In this document: positions 33,801 through 46,084 of the stretch, piece by piece
How positions within the stretch are numbered: position 1 is the first letter of the stretch
Layout: each line of letters opens with the position of its first letter
Origin: Dillenia suffruticosa
Lineage: Eukaryota > Streptophyta > Magnoliopsida > Dilleniales > Dilleniaceae
Direction: 5' to 3'
Assembly (NCBI GenBank): GCA_033439265.1
Contig: JAVTVX010000035.1
Location: forward strand, 11,124,001 to 11,188,000
Length of the DNA: 64,000 bases
Notes under the pieces: generated by a model
Told to the model about the DNA's origin: nothing
Databases searched by the model: none
The model's input: only the letters and a program-made list of their open reading frames with translations
Program-made: the position numbers and the translations under genes

Positions 33801-36597
33801 TGTAACACCGACACTGCGGTGTCCGTACTATTATACTTCTATTTAGGAATTAAATAAAAATATTTCTCAGTTATATATATAGAGAAATTTTTATTTATTT
33901 TGATTTTTGATTTTGGGGGCTTTAAATCAAAATTTTTGATATATATATATATATATATATAAAGTATCCGTATTACCAATTTGAGGTATACCCTATTTTG
34001 TTAAAAATTGGAACCTTTTAAAAAAAAAAAAAAAAAAAAAGGAGGAAAATACAACGTTTTACCCAAACCGTTGCATTCTCCCCCCTAAATTGGATTAGGG
34101 CTTGAAGCCCTAATCTCTCTCTCTCTCTCTCCCTTTCTCCCTCTCGCTGTCGCTCTCTCTTTGTTTGGCTCCGCCGCTCTCTCTCCGCTGCTCCTTCCTC
34201 CCGTAAGCACAGCCTCCTCGAGAGCGCGCCGCAGCACGATCTTCCCCGTGTGAGCGTGCTGCAGCGCGAGCTTCCTCGCTTGAGCACGTCACAGCATGCG
34301 ACCTTCAGCGAGCGCGCGATTGCAATCCAACTCGCGAGCACGCATCTCAGCCCGTGAGCGCGCCAGCCCGCAAGCCCACCAGCCCGCGACGGCCCGAGAG
34401 CCCGCGACAACCCACGAACCCGCGATAGCCTGCGAGCCCGCGATCTGTTCTCTCCTTCGAGAGCTCTCCTGTACGCGGGCCCCCTTGCTGTAACTCCAGC
34501 TAAAACCCGAACCGTAGTCATCAACCGACCCCCAAACCCCAGGTCACGGCTTCTTCACTGCAGGTAACAGCTGCGTTGGTTGTAGTTCTAAGATTTGATG
34601 CTTAGAATTTGAGTTAGTTGTTAACATAGTTTCAAATGTAGAAATATTATAGGTTTTAGACCAATTCGACAGGCGAACGAAAACTAGGTCTGAGATCTGA
34701 GGAACTCTAGGAGAGAGAAATGCAATCATTTCAACATTTGAATTGATTTTGTCGAATTTAGGTCGAATTTAGAATCGGAAGCTATATTCATATATATTCT
34801 GAAATATGTTTAATTCGAGAAAAATTAGGAAAAATGAGAAATATTAGAAATTTAATCATTTGTGAGCCAAATGATTCGAGATTGATGAAACGGGAATCTA
34901 GAAAGAAGATTGTGTAAATTTAGGTTGTATTAAATAGGAAAAAAAATTGAAAATCCCTTATTAGGCTTTTGTTTGATATTAAATTGTGATGATTTGATTA
35001 GAGAAATCTTTTTTGAGACTCGAGAAATCAGATTAGATTTGTTTTGAAAATCCTGACCACCCTCCCTAGAAAGGTGAGTAGAACTCTAATCTCTTACATG
35101 AAATAGTAAAACTTGTTTCTGCCATGTCTTTCATAAAACATGTTTTTGATATGCATGGACTCGACGTATGATATTAAATTTCAAAACTTGTTTTGTGACA
35201 TTTGGAGTATCATAAATTTATATTTCTAATGACTATACATCCACGGTTTGAAATGAAATGATATTGTGCCATTATTTGAGAACCAGTTATGTTTTCTATT
35301 CTACCATCGCATTGCCATGGATTTTAAATGATTTGATGATTGTATTGGCACACGGATTTAAAATGTTTTGGTGATTTGTATGGGTCAGGTGCCCATTTGT
35401 GATGAGATGATCTGTATGGGCCGGGTGCCCACTTGTGATGAGATGATATTCTTTGATAAATTCTATAGTTACGAAAGACGTTTATAGAGACACCGAGTTA
35501 CCCGAATAAGCTTCTGCAGGAGGTATCCACAAACGTCATATGTTTAATGGCTATAGGTACGGTCGGTTGAACCCACGTAAGGGGGAGGACGTGTGTGACT
35601 CTACCGTCTAGCACCAGGTGAGGTCCTATACACGATGATGAGTTAGCCCCAGCGAACTTATGGCCAACGTCGGGGTAGAGAGTGACTTTTGAACTTCATG
35701 TATAATAAAACCCCCAATGCGCCTGTCCTTGGTCATGGTTGACCTCTGCCAGGATCATTTTTTGCTTGCTCTAATAATATTTGATTTTGAATGGATGCAT
35801 ATATGCTTGATATCGTGTGATTAGTTAAATGATTTCAAATTGCTAAACATATCATATTTTACTGTGAAATGTAAATTATTGTTACGAATAATATTGTTTG
35901 ACACTCCAATAATTCACCCACACTATTTATGCTTGATATTATCCCTTCACTCACTGGGTATCTTCCTTGATATTTACCCCTCTCCTTACATTCCGTAGAT
36001 AGGATTACTGTGATAGAGCGACGTTACAGGATCTAGAGGTTTTCGTAGTATATTGGTAGATTCGGTATTCACGACGGTGATATTTAATTCAAATAAAAAT
36101 TTGAAATCCTTATTTTATTTCGATCCTGTGAGGTCATGATATTGAGATCCGTAGTTGGCCATGTATATTTATATGGAATGATTGTATAAATTATGGACAT
36201 TGTTTAGAAAACTCCCACATTTTACTTGCATTGAGACACCTGTAAGCATTTAAAAATTTTTACTTGGGAAATTATTGTACATTGTATAAATTTTAGACCC
36301 GCTCGGTGTGGCGGCTACTCAGGCTCTAGTTGGGTATGACAGTAGAGCTCTATGGCTAGGACAGCTAGTAATTAAAAAACTTTGCGTTGTTCTGATTGTA
36401 TGCTTTAGTTTGGTTCATTGTCTTGAGACCGGGATGGTCATTTTATTTTATTGACAGGATGGTTGTGAATTTTACAGGTCAAATTGTATTTGGGAGACCT
36501 CCAAAATATGAGGATGTTCTACCCGATTTTTTGTAAAAATATAGCCGGCATCCAGGGTAACGGACGGCTGCTCACGCTCTCGGTTCGGGGTGTGACA
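33801..36597 (+). repeat. 3' LTR of element B (2797 bp)
   Basis: Starts TGTAACACCGACACTGCGGTGTC (ACACCG and CGGTGT form a small hairpin) and ends CGGTTCGGGGTGTGACA. It has a (TA)n tract at about 33941-33962, an A20 run at 34020-34040, a stem-loop GATTAGGGCT / AGCCCTAATC (34093-34115), CT tract, a GC-rich stretch (34200-34460), two tandem units around GGGYCRGGTGCCCA (35382-35450) and the shared GTCCTTGGTC block near 35725. It differs clearly from the 5' LTR. Confidence 0.85.
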
Positions 36598-37936
36598 TTG
36601 TTTCTTCAAAAATAAAAATAAATAATAAAAAAATAAAAAAAATAAAAAATAAAAAAATGATAAAAAAATTCTGAACTATCTTAATTGATATATACTATTT
36701 GGTTGGCTGGAGATATATGAAGAATAGATTGTATCAATAGTTTTTGGTGCTTGAAATGCTTGCTCATGCTTTAGATAGTTTACTTTGAATGAAAAATATG
36801 TAAAAATTTGACACAAACTCTACTTAAAAAGTGAGGTATTGAGCAAAAAATGAGCAAATTCATTCTTTGTGTTTGGAATTATTTTTTTTTATGAGTGATT
36901 ATTATACTTAGATTATATATTCTAGAACTTGTTCTGTTATGCATATCGAGTCCACATTCAAGGATTTCATGAATTGAAATGAAAAAAACAATTAGGTTTT
37001 ACTCCCTTTGCCTTTCTAAAATCCTTACCCTGATTTCTTAAACCCCTAATTAACCAATTTGAGTCTTTACTCTTTTTCTTCTTTAAAACCCACTTAATAC
37101 AATACCTAACTTTTGATTTTAGCCTTCGTTTCAAACCCCTTATACCAAAAGTATAAGTAGTTAATTATATGATTTTGGTTATATGTTTGTCTCAATAGGA
37201 AGATGATGATTGGAATCTTGATATTGATGTTTGCATATCCCATTTGAAAAAAAAAAAGAAAAAAAAGGGTAAAAAGAAAAAGGAAAATGATGAAAAAAGA
37301 TAAAAAAAGAAAAGAAAAGAAAAAGGATGAGAAAGAGAAGTACACGTCAGTGATGAAAAATTGAGAGATCATTTGATATTCTTGTGTATTGTTTGCTATT
37401 GGCTATATATTTGAATAGTAAGAAGTCAAATTTTGTTTGCTATTTGTTTGAGGCAAAGATTGATCAATATTATGAAAATTGTGTGGATTAATTATATATG
37501 TCATTTGATACATTTTTAACCCCTCAAATATCACATTTCTCCTACCTTGAACTCTAGCACCATTATAACTAAACGAAAAACCTTTAAATTGATGTATGAA
37601 ATTCAAATTTTTAAATGGTGGAGATTTGATATATTTGCAAACATATGGTAATGTCATTCCATATATTTTACACCATTTCGAGTGCATTTGAGTGAACCCC
37701 CCGGAGAGACTTGTTGAATCTTGTCATTTGGATTTCATGAGGAGCTGTTGGGATGTATAATGGTTGTTTTAGTGCAAAATGCTGTAAAATACTTGTTGTT
37801 TCGATTATATTTTCAGTTTAACTCTTATGGTATTTATTATCTTGGAAGTTTGGAAGAAAAAAATATGTTGGTCAGTTTTAAATTTATTCGAGTTAAGGAT
37901 GCTTGAGGATAAGCATCATCAAGGTGTGAGGGGATT
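36598..37936 (+). other. Probable 3' internal region of an Athila/Tat-like element
   Basis: AT-rich, with no long plus-strand frame. Just before the LTR start it contains GATGCTTGAGGATAAGCAT and a G-rich polypurine tract AAGGTGTGAGGGGATT (37921-37936). This pairing of a 'CTTGAGGAYAAGCA' stretch with a GGGG tract is typical of the 3' end of Athila/Tat-type gypsy elements. The minus-strand frame 37403-37687 has no recognised domain. Confidence 0.45.
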
Positions 37937-39320
37937 TGATAGGGTTTAAATGTGTAATATTTATTGATTTTACATTATTTTTGAATAAATATTATATTAA
38001 TATTTATATTTTGTGATATTTGATATATTAGAATTGATGGAGAAGGTTTATTAAGAAAAGTGAAGAAGAATAAGCTAAATTAGAATAATTATCTAAATAA
38101 TCAAAAATTTGACAGTAATACTCCTTTATTAATGCGTAAACACGTTGATTACAAGAGGTAATGTAAAAAGTTTTGAAAATTTACTGTAGTAAAATTTCTT
38201 TTCCTAATTGTACATTGAAGATGTAATTGGGATGGAATTGAAGATATTGAAGAATTTTATTTCATTCCTAATATTTAGGAAAAGAAAATTTTGAAAATAA
38301 AAATCTCAAGTTATTTTACTTTCTTGGAACTTTTCTTTTATTTGAAATTTCTAGGATATTATCTTTTAAGGATTTGAATAATTTTTTCTAAGGTAAAAAT
38401 GAGAAAAATTCCACCTTGTTTAGGGTTGTAGCCGGCTCCTAGACACACATATATATATTTCCTTATTCTCTTGACTTGGGTGTGATATTTGTTTTTGAGG
38501 AGGTAGTCTCAAAGGGGGTAGCAACCACCTGCAGCCAGAAAGCACATCTTTCTTTGTAGTTCAGCACATTCCTTTGAGATTCAATAAAATCATTTGTGAG
38601 TTTTCTTTTCATTATAAATTCATTTTAATTTATTTTCTAATCAAAAAATTATTAAAATCTTGATGAATGAGAATTATGAGATCTAAGTGATTTATTGTTT
38701 TGAGTTTGTTAAATAGAGATTTATATTTAATAACTTTAGAATAGTTTACAACCATTTAAAAACTATAAGGTTTGTGTGTTTTTAATAGTGTGGTAATTTG
38801 TATAGTTTTATGACCTCGCAAACGGTTTAATTTATGTCAAGACATTAGATAATTAATTTAAATAAATCCAGATTGGAATTTGTTAATTAAAATTGGGTCT
38901 CTCTAGATTTTAATGCTGTCGAAACACTAAATCTAATGAGAATCTTTTGAATTGTCTTTCGATTAGGGAAGTAATTAATGATGGTATCTTAATAACTGAA
39001 GAATAAGAAGAGAGTGGTCGTTTTGTGGTACTTAACGACCATAACTAATTTATTTACATAATATTGAGTAATTTTTGCATCGATGATCAATCCAATACAT
39101 TAAGATGGAAATAATTCTTTTGACTAGATTTCATTATTATTGATATTTATTTCTTTAATTGCCGTTATTTAACTATCTTGTTCTAATTAATTTTATAGAT
39201 TTATTTTTGTTAGATTTAGATAAATTCTCAAAACCCCCAATTTTATTTTATTTTATTTTTAAGAAATAGATCCGCCGTTTCCTGTGAATGCCACTATATT
39301 CCATTATACTTGTATTGTTT
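37937..39320 (+). repeat. Athila/Tat-like LTR, degenerate
   Basis: Starts TGATAGGG after the polypurine tract. It contains a TATA-like ACATATATATATTT (38447-38460) and AATAAAATC (38584-38592), consistent with U3 and a polyadenylation signal in R. 38770-39260 carries the block that recurs inverted at 3660-4110, including TTTCGATTAGGGAAGTAATTAA and GCATCGATGATCAAT. The 3' end is not clear; CCTGTGAATGCC near 39280 resembles sequences close to the LTR end in this group. Clade assignment is by resemblance only. Confidence 0.5.
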
Positions 39321-39399
39321 GAAGTAGGAGAAATTTATTTTTGATTGGAATGACAATCACCGCACTTCAACTAAAACACAACTAAAGTAGCATGCTGAT

Positions 39400-39735
39400 G
39401 GTTATCCTCTTTGCGGCACAAACCTTCACACACTTGAGGGCCACGACTTACTTTTGTGGAGCTTGAAGTCACCCAACATAAGCAGAAAGAGAGAATTTTC
39501 CCCTATAACGACTGTGTCCAAGTGCAATGAAGTAGTTGATCTAAAGTCTCAAGGTCTCCTCTGCATGAAAAACACATAATCACCAAATACCCCTCCCTTG
39601 AAGATCATTAAGAGTTAAAAACTTTCCCTGTGCCGCTTCCGATGCACAAAAGGCAACTCTTGGAGGATACCTGGAATTTCAAATAAACTTCCAAGGAAAA
39701 GGAGCCCTCCCCTCATATCTAGTCCTTGGTCTTTA
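39400..39735 (-). pseudogene. LINE-type zf-RVT domain remnant
   Basis: On the minus strand the translation gives FPWKFIWNSRYPPRVAFCAS, then EAAQGKFLTLNDLQGRGI, then (after a frame change) LLHCTWTQSL*GKILS. This is the zinc-binding region (zf-RVT) found at the C-terminus of plant LINE reverse transcriptases and in related host RNase H-like sequences. Short, frameshifted and without the RT core, it is a dead fragment. Confidence 0.7.
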
Positions 39736-40141
39736 TCCTCTTCTTGTATTTGTTTTTCCTTTCGTAATGATATATCAAGACCGGAAACTAATGAAATGGA
39801 TTTGAAAAGTCAGCACGTAGGCATTGACCACAATTATCATGTTTCATTTCAGTATGCAAAGATATATGAATTTGACAATTTTGTTTCTTTTTAGTGTGCA
39901 AAGGTATTTTAATTTGACTATGTTTTTTGTCCATTCTTGAATTTGATCATGCATTTTTGTTGATTGGCTTGTAATTTATGCATTTAAAAGGGGAGCGTTA
40001 GTTATATTACTGAAAAATGCTTACAAACAATCAGGTAGGATATTTGGTTGTGTATGTAGCTGCACATGCATAGATTTGTTATATGAGTTTTTTGTGATTT
40101 CTACCCGAACTTTGCATGAAAAATACCAACATTCTCCTGTA

Positions 40142-40502
40142 CTTTCTTTGTTTAAGAGAGAGGGAGAATGCTACACTACAATGATTTTAGAGTCATCATT
40201 TGCAAAAGGGATACACTAACACAAGCAGTGAAAATCTTTTCTGACTGGTTGCACTGCGGATCATATTGTTGGGCTGTATTTCTTGCTTCTTTGAGAGCAG
40301 TGGTAGATGATGATGGTGGAGTTTCATTTTCAAGGCAAGCTCATTTTTCTCATCAATTTAACTTGGTTTGCAATGGTGTGCTCCAATTTTGTGGTTTATC
40401 TAAAATTTAATGCAACAGGAAATGCAATGGAGTACCTATAACCAAGGCCTCAATTTGCATATAGACGATCACAAGCCTCCTATTTCTTATGATGTTAAGG
40501 TA
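40142..40502 (+). other. Exon-like pieces of an unidentified gene
   Basis: An 80-codon open frame (40168-40410) is followed by ATGCAACAG, a plausible splice acceptor. Then comes a 26-codon open stretch (about 40422-40499; EMQWSTYNQGLNLHIDD, then HKPPISYDVK) and a good donor, AAG then GTATGATA. The second piece has normal codon texture and both splice signals, but I do not recognise a family and cannot link the two frames with confidence. It may be the remains of the gene whose other parts are at 41690-41960. Confidence 0.3.
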
Positions 40503-41420
40503 TGATATTATTGTGATTGTGAAGGATATCTTGCGATGATTTAAGGAAAGGGATATAAGAATGCCTAAGTATTAATCGTGGTCTCGCATGGAGCATTTGT
40601 GCCATTTTGTGCTTTCAATCACGAGGCAGGCACAATTGGAGTTGCAGTTCTATTTTTTGTATTGGTATGCGGTTTTATTCTTGTTGTTACTATGCCTGCA
40701 TAGCTTTGAAATTTGAAAAAAAAAATTATGCTGAAGGTTATATCTTCTTCTTGCCTTTAGCATGCTAATCCCTTTCTAGGAGGTTTTCATTTCCAGTTTC
40801 TGATAACAGCTTTGTTATGGTTGTAACAGTTTGTTGTGAGTGTAACAGGCATTGCTTCCTCTGTACATTGCCATGGCTGTCATGCCAGTGTACTGTTATA
40901 TAACAAAAGATATGACGTGTGTAGGCCAATATTTAGATCCATGTTTACGTTTAAAGTAGTAGTCAGGCCCAAAAATTAGAGATGGAGCCTCATAATGGAG
41001 TAGGACAAACAGGAGATGTGCTAGATTGAAAACAAGGACTTAGATTCAGAAAATGGTTGTGAACTCTTTAGAAGCCATTTGGTGAGGGGGAATGAGATGG
41101 AACTTCTTTAATACTTCTGATGAGCAATGGATGTGCTTGTGGGTGATTTATTTTTCTTGTGATAAACTTAAAAGAGTTCACGTGCATTCTTCTTTCTATT
41201 TGCAAGTGGATTTATATGTGTGTGTGTGTGTGTGCCGTGTTTTTCCTTTCTCTTCAATGATACTTCTTCATTTCCATTAAAGAATAGGTGGAGGGCCTTC
41301 GGTGGTTGATGGTGGATCAGGGTTTCTGATGCCATGTTTAATTTTATACAAAGAAATCTTTTGGGAGTCCTTGAAAATTTCCATAATCATCCTCAGCCTT
41401 TTTGGAACCTATCGAGTTCC
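40503..41420. other. Intron-like sequence, no gene recognised
   Basis: Moderate AT content with a (TG)n run at 41217-41234. Short frames at 41092-41280 and 41302-41529 lack recognised motifs. Confidence 0.3.
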
Positions 41421-42369
41421 TCAGCTTTTCTGGTTGACATTTTCTTGGGCTAGGGTAGCAATGACAATTGAAGACAAGGTGCTTTTCTGGGTGACTAATC
41501 ATACTTTCTGGAAGAACCAGGAACAATAATCAGCTTTTCTGGTTGACATTTTGGAACCAGGCAAAGCCGCTGCCCCTCTCTTGGGCTAGGGTAGCAAGGG
41601 AAAGACAAGAAAAATATAGAAATATCAGTGAATTTTCTTAGCAGAAGTGCTCTGGAAACTCATCATCTTGTTTACAAATCTTCCCTTGTGTCTTCTGCAC
41701 ATATGATCGATAAACTTTTGAGAAGTGAGGATTGAGAAGAGAATCTTGAAGATGTTATTGACAAGGAACACACATTCAATGGCTTCTTCGGTGATGAAAC
41801 ATTCTTATATTGAAAGCAAGTGTTCATGCTAGTTTCTTTTGACCTATGCAAGGCACAATTGTAGAAACGGTGATAGGGTCTCTGATCAATTTCCATGTCA
41901 TATCTTGATATGCTTCCATCAAAGATACACTGGAGCATCTTATGAGCTGCTCCAGGGGGCATCCTCTTGCCTGTATTCCTCTCTACTCTTTCTGTTCTCC
42001 CTTTTCTATTTTAGTTGGTGTGACTGGCCCATGAGTTCTATTACTATGAAACATTGAGATTATTGAAGTGTATAAACAGAGAGACACACACATCGTCCCA
42101 CCCACTCATGGACGAGCCTTTTTCCTTTGCTGTTGGGGGAAGAGGGAAGGAGACAAAACAGAAATTTGTTTGCATAAGTTCTGCAACGTTGACTGCTATG
42201 AAGTTTGATCTGGGGATTTCAGGACAGGTGGACCAGGCTAAGTCAAACGTTATTTTCTAGGAAATCATAAGTTCTTCTGTCTTGGAATGTAATTTTAGAG
42301 AGACTGTATGTCTTAAGTGATCAATGAAAGCGGGCAGCGGCTTTGCCTGGTTTTCCTTGTCTTCAATTG
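41421..42369. repeat. Scrambled direct and inverted repeat cluster
   Basis: Exact direct copies: 41421-41443 with 41530-41552 (23 bp, TCAGCTTTTCTGGTTGAC...), and 41444-41461 with 41580-41597 (18 bp, CTTGGGCTAGGGTAGCAA). Exact inverted copies: 41465-41479 with 42355-42369 (15 bp, CAATTGAAGACAAGG on the plus strand of the first), and 41555-41575 with 42332-42352 (21 bp). The two inverted words are 2 bp apart in the distal copy but 75 bp apart in the proximal one. Confidence 0.8.
41690..41960. other. Diverged segment related to 3011-3340 (copy 2)
   Basis: Partner of the 3011-3340 segment in the same orientation. The minus-strand frame 41962-41672 is open for 96 codons and shares YDME, YH, CALH and FSSQSS with copy 1. 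The function is unknown. Confidence 0.4.
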
Positions 42370-42489
42370 TCTTTGATTTCCAACAAACTGCTTTTTTGAC
42401 CCGTCTGTAAATTTTTTTTTCCTTTTTTAAATAATTGAATGACGAATAATAATTTAGGCTCCTAGGCACCTTCTAACTGCTAAGAGATG
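42370..42489. other. Spacer before the CACTA-like element
   Basis: Short AT-rich spacer with no feature beyond the end of the inverted repeat. Confidence 0.3.
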
Positions 42490-45332
42490 CGCTACAAAAA
42501 AATACGATTTTAGCGACAAATTTAGCAACGGATTTAGCAACGAAAAATTTTTCGTCGCTAATGACGCATGACAAAAATTTAATGGCGCAAATTAGAAATC
42601 CATTGCTAAAATAGCGATGAATTTAGCGGCGGATACAGAAATTCAAAATCCGTCATTAAATTTAGTAACGGATTTGAGGAATCCGTCCCTAAATTATATT
42701 ATATATAATTATATTATTTATTTATTATATATAATTGATTTAATTATTATATTAATATTTTATTTTATTTAATGATATTTAATTAATGATAGATTTAGGA
42801 TTTCCTTCGCTAAATTTAGTGACAGATTTAGGAATCCGTCGCTAAATTATATTATACATAATTATATTATTTATTTATTATATATATTTTATTTAATTAT
42901 TATATTAATATTTTATTTTATTTAATTAGCGACGAATTCTAGATCTGTCGCTAACCTCGACTGCACGCGGGTGACGCGCCCTGCTCCTACTCAGACTCCG
43001 GCTCCCGCACCTGCACGCGCCTCTGCCAGCTGGATCCCGCTCACGGCCACGCACGCGCACCACGGGCCTGCACCTCGCCTAGACCCGCCGGTGCACCTGT
43101 GCCCGCCTGTTGACGTCTTCAATTGTGCGAAAAATGCCTCCGTGCCTGCCTCTAGCATAGTTCGATCCTATGCACGGGAAAAAGATTGAAGTCACCACAA
43201 CCACCCGACCGCAATGAGTTTTACATTCTTATACCTTTCTTTTTTTTATTATCTTTTACTCACATTTTTTAATAAAATGCTAAAATAATAATATAATAAA
43301 ATGTTAGATTAAAATAAAATAATAAAAGATTTTTAAAAATATAATTTAAAAATAAAATACAGATAAAATATAACATATTAATTAAAAAAATGATAATTCT
43401 TTATGAAATAATAAAATAATAAAATGTTAACTTAAAATAAAACAATAAATGAATTAAAAAATAAATCAATATTATTCTTAAAAAAATAAAATATAAAAAT
43501 AAAATAAATTTAGCAACTAAAATCTCAAATTTGTCGCTACATTATTTCTTTATTTAATTATTATATTAATATTATATTTTGTTTAATTATATATAAAATT
43601 TAGCAATGAATTTTCCAACTAAAATCCCAAATTTGTCGTTAAATAAAAATTTTTTTAATTATTATATTAATATTATATTTTATTAATTATATATAAAATT
43701 TAGCGATGAATTTTTCGACGGAAATCCCAAATTCATCGTTAAATTAAAATTTTATTTAATTATTATATTAAAATTATATTTTATTTAATTATATATAAAA
43801 TTTAGTGATGAATTTTCTAATTCGTCATTAAATTTATCGACAAAAATCCCAAATTCATCGCTAAATTAATTTGTTAATTATTATATTAATATTATATTTT
43901 ATTTAGCTATATATAAAATTTAGTCATGAATTCTTGAGTTCGTCGCTAAATTTAGTGACAAAAATCTCAAATTCGATGCGAAATTAATTTTTTATTTAAT
44001 ATTATACTTTATTTAATTATATATAAATTTTAGGAACGAATTTTTGAGTTCGTTCCTAAATTTAGCGACGGAAATCCCAAATTTGTCGCTAAATTTATTT
44101 TTTATTTAATTATTGTATTAATATTTTATTTTATTTAATTATATATAAATTTTAGCCATGAATTTTCGTGTTTTTTGCTAAATTTAGCAACGAAATCCCA
44201 AATTCATCGCTAAGTTTTGAAATAACCTTTCTTTTTTTTTACTTTTTAATTTATATATTTGATATTTATTATATTTTCTATTTATTATATATATTTTATT
44301 TTTAATTATTATAGTAATATGATTTATCAATATAAAAAAGTAAAATAAATGAAAATATGATTTTTTTAATTTGTTAACTTGCGCTCATATTTTATTAATA
44401 ATTATAAAATAATATAAAATGATAATTTGTTATAAAATATTAAAATGCTAATTTAAAATAAAATAATAAAAAATTAAAAAAATAATATTATTCTTTAAAA
44501 AATAAAATAAAAAAATAAAATATTGTTTGATTTACTTACCATATGAGATAGATCACCGGACATGGATGTATGATATACTGCCTTTCTTGTTGATGACGAT
44601 AATGAATGAAGATGAAGAACTGAATTTTAAAAAACGTTTGAAGTATATGAGATAAGCGAATGGACGTAGAAAAAGAAACATATGAAGGGTGAACTCGACA
44701 GTCATGACTAATTGAAAATTGTTTGTTACAGATTGATTGAATTATTTATTATTGAAAATTGTCAATTTGATGAGAATTGTAATATTCATTATATATTCAA
44801 TTTGATTTCGTTATTCAGAATAGATTAAAACGAGAGATACGGTTGAAAATATTTCCTAATAAAATATAAAAGAAATTAAGTTAAGAAATTAGCCATAAAT
44901 TTTAAAATACTAGTAATAAATTAGTGACGAATTTTGTCATGAATTTTTTTTGTGACTAATTAGTGACGAATTTAATCACGAATTTTCGAGTTCGTTGCTA
45001 AATTTTGTGATAGATATTTTTTTGTGATTAATTAACAACGGAAAATTTTTATAGCTAATTAGAGGTGAAATTTGCCATGAAAATTTTTTGTCACTAAATT
45101 TAGCGACGGATAACAATATCCATGGCAAAATATAGCCACGAAATTTTTATTAATCGCTAATTAGCGACGACTTTAACTATGAATAATGTATCCGTTGTTA
45201 ATTTAGCCACGAATAAGTTTTCATCGCAAATTTCATTGCAAAATTACGATGACAAAATTTTCGTCGCTTAATCTGTGGCAAAATAGTAACGAATTTTTTC
45301 CGTCGCTAAAATCCGTTACTAGTTACAGCACT
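42490..45332. mobile_element. CACTA-like non-autonomous DNA element, copy 1
   Basis: Begins CGCTACAAAAAAATACGATTTTAGCGAC, close to the CACTACAAAAA-type terminus of plant CACTA (En/Spm) elements. Dozens of direct and inverted copies of TTTAGCGACGGA and related words fill both sides, as expected for subterminal transposase-binding repeats. The 3' end, near AATCCGTTACTAGTTACAGCAC, is only a poor inverted match, and no 3-bp duplication could be confirmed. The core (42960-43200) is GC-rich and corresponds to 49590-49870 in copy 2. No transposase frame is present. An alternative is an unclassified MITE-like satellite using the same motif. Confidence 0.6.
43145..43215 (-). repeat. tRNA-like relic inside the CACTA-like element
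   Basis: On the minus strand GTCGGGTGGTTGTGG and GGATCGAACTAT sit at A-box and B-box-like spacing. The same position in the second element (49797-49865) has better boxes. It does not fold as a functional tRNA. Confidence 0.35.
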
Positions 45333-46053
45333 TGCAACAAAAGATGAAAACTTCAACAGAAAAATTTACTATAGTTGAGTCAATGACATATATCAAGGAA
45401 TAGTGTGGAAAATATTGTATAAGGAATGTGGAATACTATTATAAGAAGTAATTTTGACAGACTTGCCACTAAAGCTTGTTGATGCTTGTTAGTATTTTGT
45501 GTGGTGTTACAAGCTATAATGCCTTTACATTAGAGTAATATGCAAATGTTGATTAATTATTCCTACACAAGTGCCTTATTGTTTTATTTTTATGATAGAA
45601 ATGGAAATTTTATTTAATGGAGAAAAGAATATATATTATTCTCAAAGGATAAAAAATTTTAAATGTCAAAAAAGATATCAAAGATTAAAAGAAAAGCCTA
45701 ATGAAGTGTTGCATTCTAATCCCTCTTCAAATGCTCATGCACATGATCTCTATAAATACCTAAAGCATTGCTTCGAAAAGAGGTATACAAGACTGAAGGA
45801 AACGACAACATCAGACAAGAAATTCAATAAAATAATTGCCTTTTGTTCGACATTCACAATGAGGCAGCAGAATTCGGATCAAATGATTGAATCGCGTGCT
45901 CTTGGTCATCATGGATCACAAAATGGAAACCACAGTCAATCCACAACCCAAGTCCATTGATGATTTTCTTGTAGAGATCTTTGGCAGAAGAACACGGAGG
46001 ATCGTTTCCATGTATGAAAAACATAGACTCGCAAACTTTATTTCAAGCTTTAG

Positions 46054-46084
<31 letters not shown>

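Larger units (their letters stand above)
27408..36597 (+). mobile_element. Mosaic Ty3/gypsy chromovirus (element B) with unlike LTRs
   Basis: Plus-strand element with a partial 5' LTR (27408-29720), gag remnant, putative intron, pol (30397-33752), polypurine tract and a complete 3' LTR (33801-36597). The LTRs are different subfamilies. The 5' one matches the solo LTR at 50581-53627, whereas the 3' one resembles element A's LTR (TGTAACACCGACACTG). The 5' LTR joins gag directly at about 29720, missing the LTR end, PBS and the first part of gag. Flanks AAAAC (27403-27407) and TTGTT (36598-36602) do not match as a target-site duplication. The unit is therefore a rearranged or recombinant element, or two elements joined by deletion. 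Confidence 0.8.
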
